From the NCBI GenBank assembly GCA_934045905.1, contig OW203763.1:16560948-16624947 (forward strand): a DNA stretch of 64,000 bases. The letters run 5' to 3'. This stretch comes from Leuctra nigra (taxonomy: Eukaryota > Arthropoda > Insecta > Plecoptera > Leuctridae). Position 1 is the first letter of the stretch. Each line of letters begins with the position of its first letter. Shown here piece by piece: positions 63,001 to 64,000 of the stretch. The notes below the pieces were generated by a model that saw nothing but the letters and a program-made list of their open reading frames with translations, was not told the DNA's origin and ran no database searches. The position numbers were made by a program, and so were the translations under genes.

Positions 63001-64000
63001 TACTTATAGTAAATATCTTTTGAGGTCTTGCTGCATTTATTATTAATTATTAAAAATATTTATTTAAATAGGGTCTCATTGATTTACCGAAGATTGTGAG
63101 GTTTAAAATAGAAGTTATTAATTTTATCAAAGAATAGTAATCCTATATTATCATAAATTGCGTTTTTAGGCAGTCGATTGAATGTTATTATAATGCCCTG
63201 ATCTTTCAGTCCAGGTCACTTGGAAACCGAGAAGTCTCTAGAATTATTCTTATTCTATTAGAATAGTAGTTTTAAATATTACAATTTAGAACAATAAACT
63301 GTCTGACATAATTATAATATTGTATTATTAATTAAAATTGACTTTAATACTTTTTGTAGTTTAATTGGAATAGGTCCAACTCTTCTGCTTGTACTGACTG
63401 ATGTTATGAAATTGCTGCATTTCTTGCACGCATAGGGTTGATTTCTCTTTCATTTGCTTCTCTTCCTCATTTTATTGGCATCGAATTCCTATTTTACAAT
63501 TCTTAGCTTATATTTGCTATATACATTGACTTGGATTCTACCATACATTTCATAATGTTTATGTCAGGAATCCTCGGTTTTTAACTTTTTATCAATTACG
63601 TAAACTGACTTTCGTAATTTTGCATGATGACTTTGTATAGGCCAATCTTATGCATGTTAATGCTTCCTCTCTATCATCTCTCTCTCTCTTTCTTTCTCTC
63701 TCTCTCTTAGGCAGTTCCTTCATCTTGAGTTATGAAAATAATTTCTCATGATCTTATCTCTCCTACTAGGTAGGTACTTGATTTTCCTTTCTTTTATAGC
63801 CAATGATATACAATCTTAGGCATATTGTCTAAATGGACAATGATTATTGAAATAATAAACATTTTTAAATCAATTACTTTGGACAAGCAATGAAAACTTT
63901 TTGCTGAATTAAACAGGCGAATGGAACTGAAAATTGAAAAAAGAAAAGTCCACTTTCGGAATAAGTCGATCGTACTACCATGTTCGGTAAAACATTGATA
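60023..64000 (+). other. SNX25 3' UTR and downstream flank, no further gene recognised
   Basis: AT-rich sequence with poly(A)-signal candidates at 60627-60632 and 61464-61469. Short frames (60256-60444, 61030-61224, 62343-62537) have no domain I recognise. There is a CT-rich microsatellite at 63666-63708. No transposon ends were defended. Confidence 0.45.
63666..63708. repeat. CT microsatellite
   Basis: About 43 bp made almost only of CT and CTTT steps, in the downstream flank. Confidence 0.8.

Noticed and set aside
1..64000. CRISPR array, operon-like gene cluster or phage
   Set aside because: The window is eukaryotic with spliced genes. The only regular repeat array (9226-9703) has no spacers, and no prokaryotic gene was seen.

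Overview
The window is AT-rich eukaryotic nuclear DNA. It has intron-rich protein genes with GT-AG splice sites and two GC-AG sites, long introns, and many non-autonomous transposons, SINEs and a LINE fragment. The gene families point to an insect: a CG8916-type GABA-A-like chloride-channel subunit, two insect arylsulfatase-B-like enzymes and a sorting nexin 25 / snazarus gene. A hemipteran such as a planthopper is a guess from the style of the repeats and is not proven.

Layout, left to right. (1) 1-736: a short hAT-like element with terminal inverted repeats. (2) 3607-5481, minus: the first four coding exons of a Cys-loop ligand-gated chloride-channel subunit, rebuilt here by splice phase; the rest of the gene lies beyond the left edge. 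(3) 5482-16149: about 10.7 kb with no supported gene, holding a CpG-rich patch at about 8090-8275 and a 38-bp minisatellite at 9226-9703. (4) 16150-28839, minus: arylsulfatase-B-like gene 1, 8 exons, 557 aa. (5) 31821-45007, minus: arylsulfatase-B-like gene 2, 8 exons, 563 aa, with the same intron positions and phases as gene 1, so the two are a tandem duplication. (6) 45008-48654: a 3.6-kb head-to-head intergenic region with a TATA box for sulfatase 2, a hAT-like element and hairpins. (7) 48655-60022, plus: a complete sorting nexin 25-like gene, 15 coding exons, about 923 aa. Its introns hold nested hAT elements, MITEs and a broken LINE. (8) 60023-64000: 3' UTR and flank with no recognised gene.

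How the genes relate. The two sulfatases are predicted secreted or lysosomal, with all catalytic residues kept, and probably act on GalNAc-4-sulfate or other sulfate esters. SNX25/Snz is a membrane-anchored lipid-binding tether of the endosomal/ER system. The channel subunit is neuronal. No functional cluster is implied beyond the sulfatase pair. All exon models are hand-made from conserved motifs, splice consensus and reading phase; none was checked by transcript or database search.
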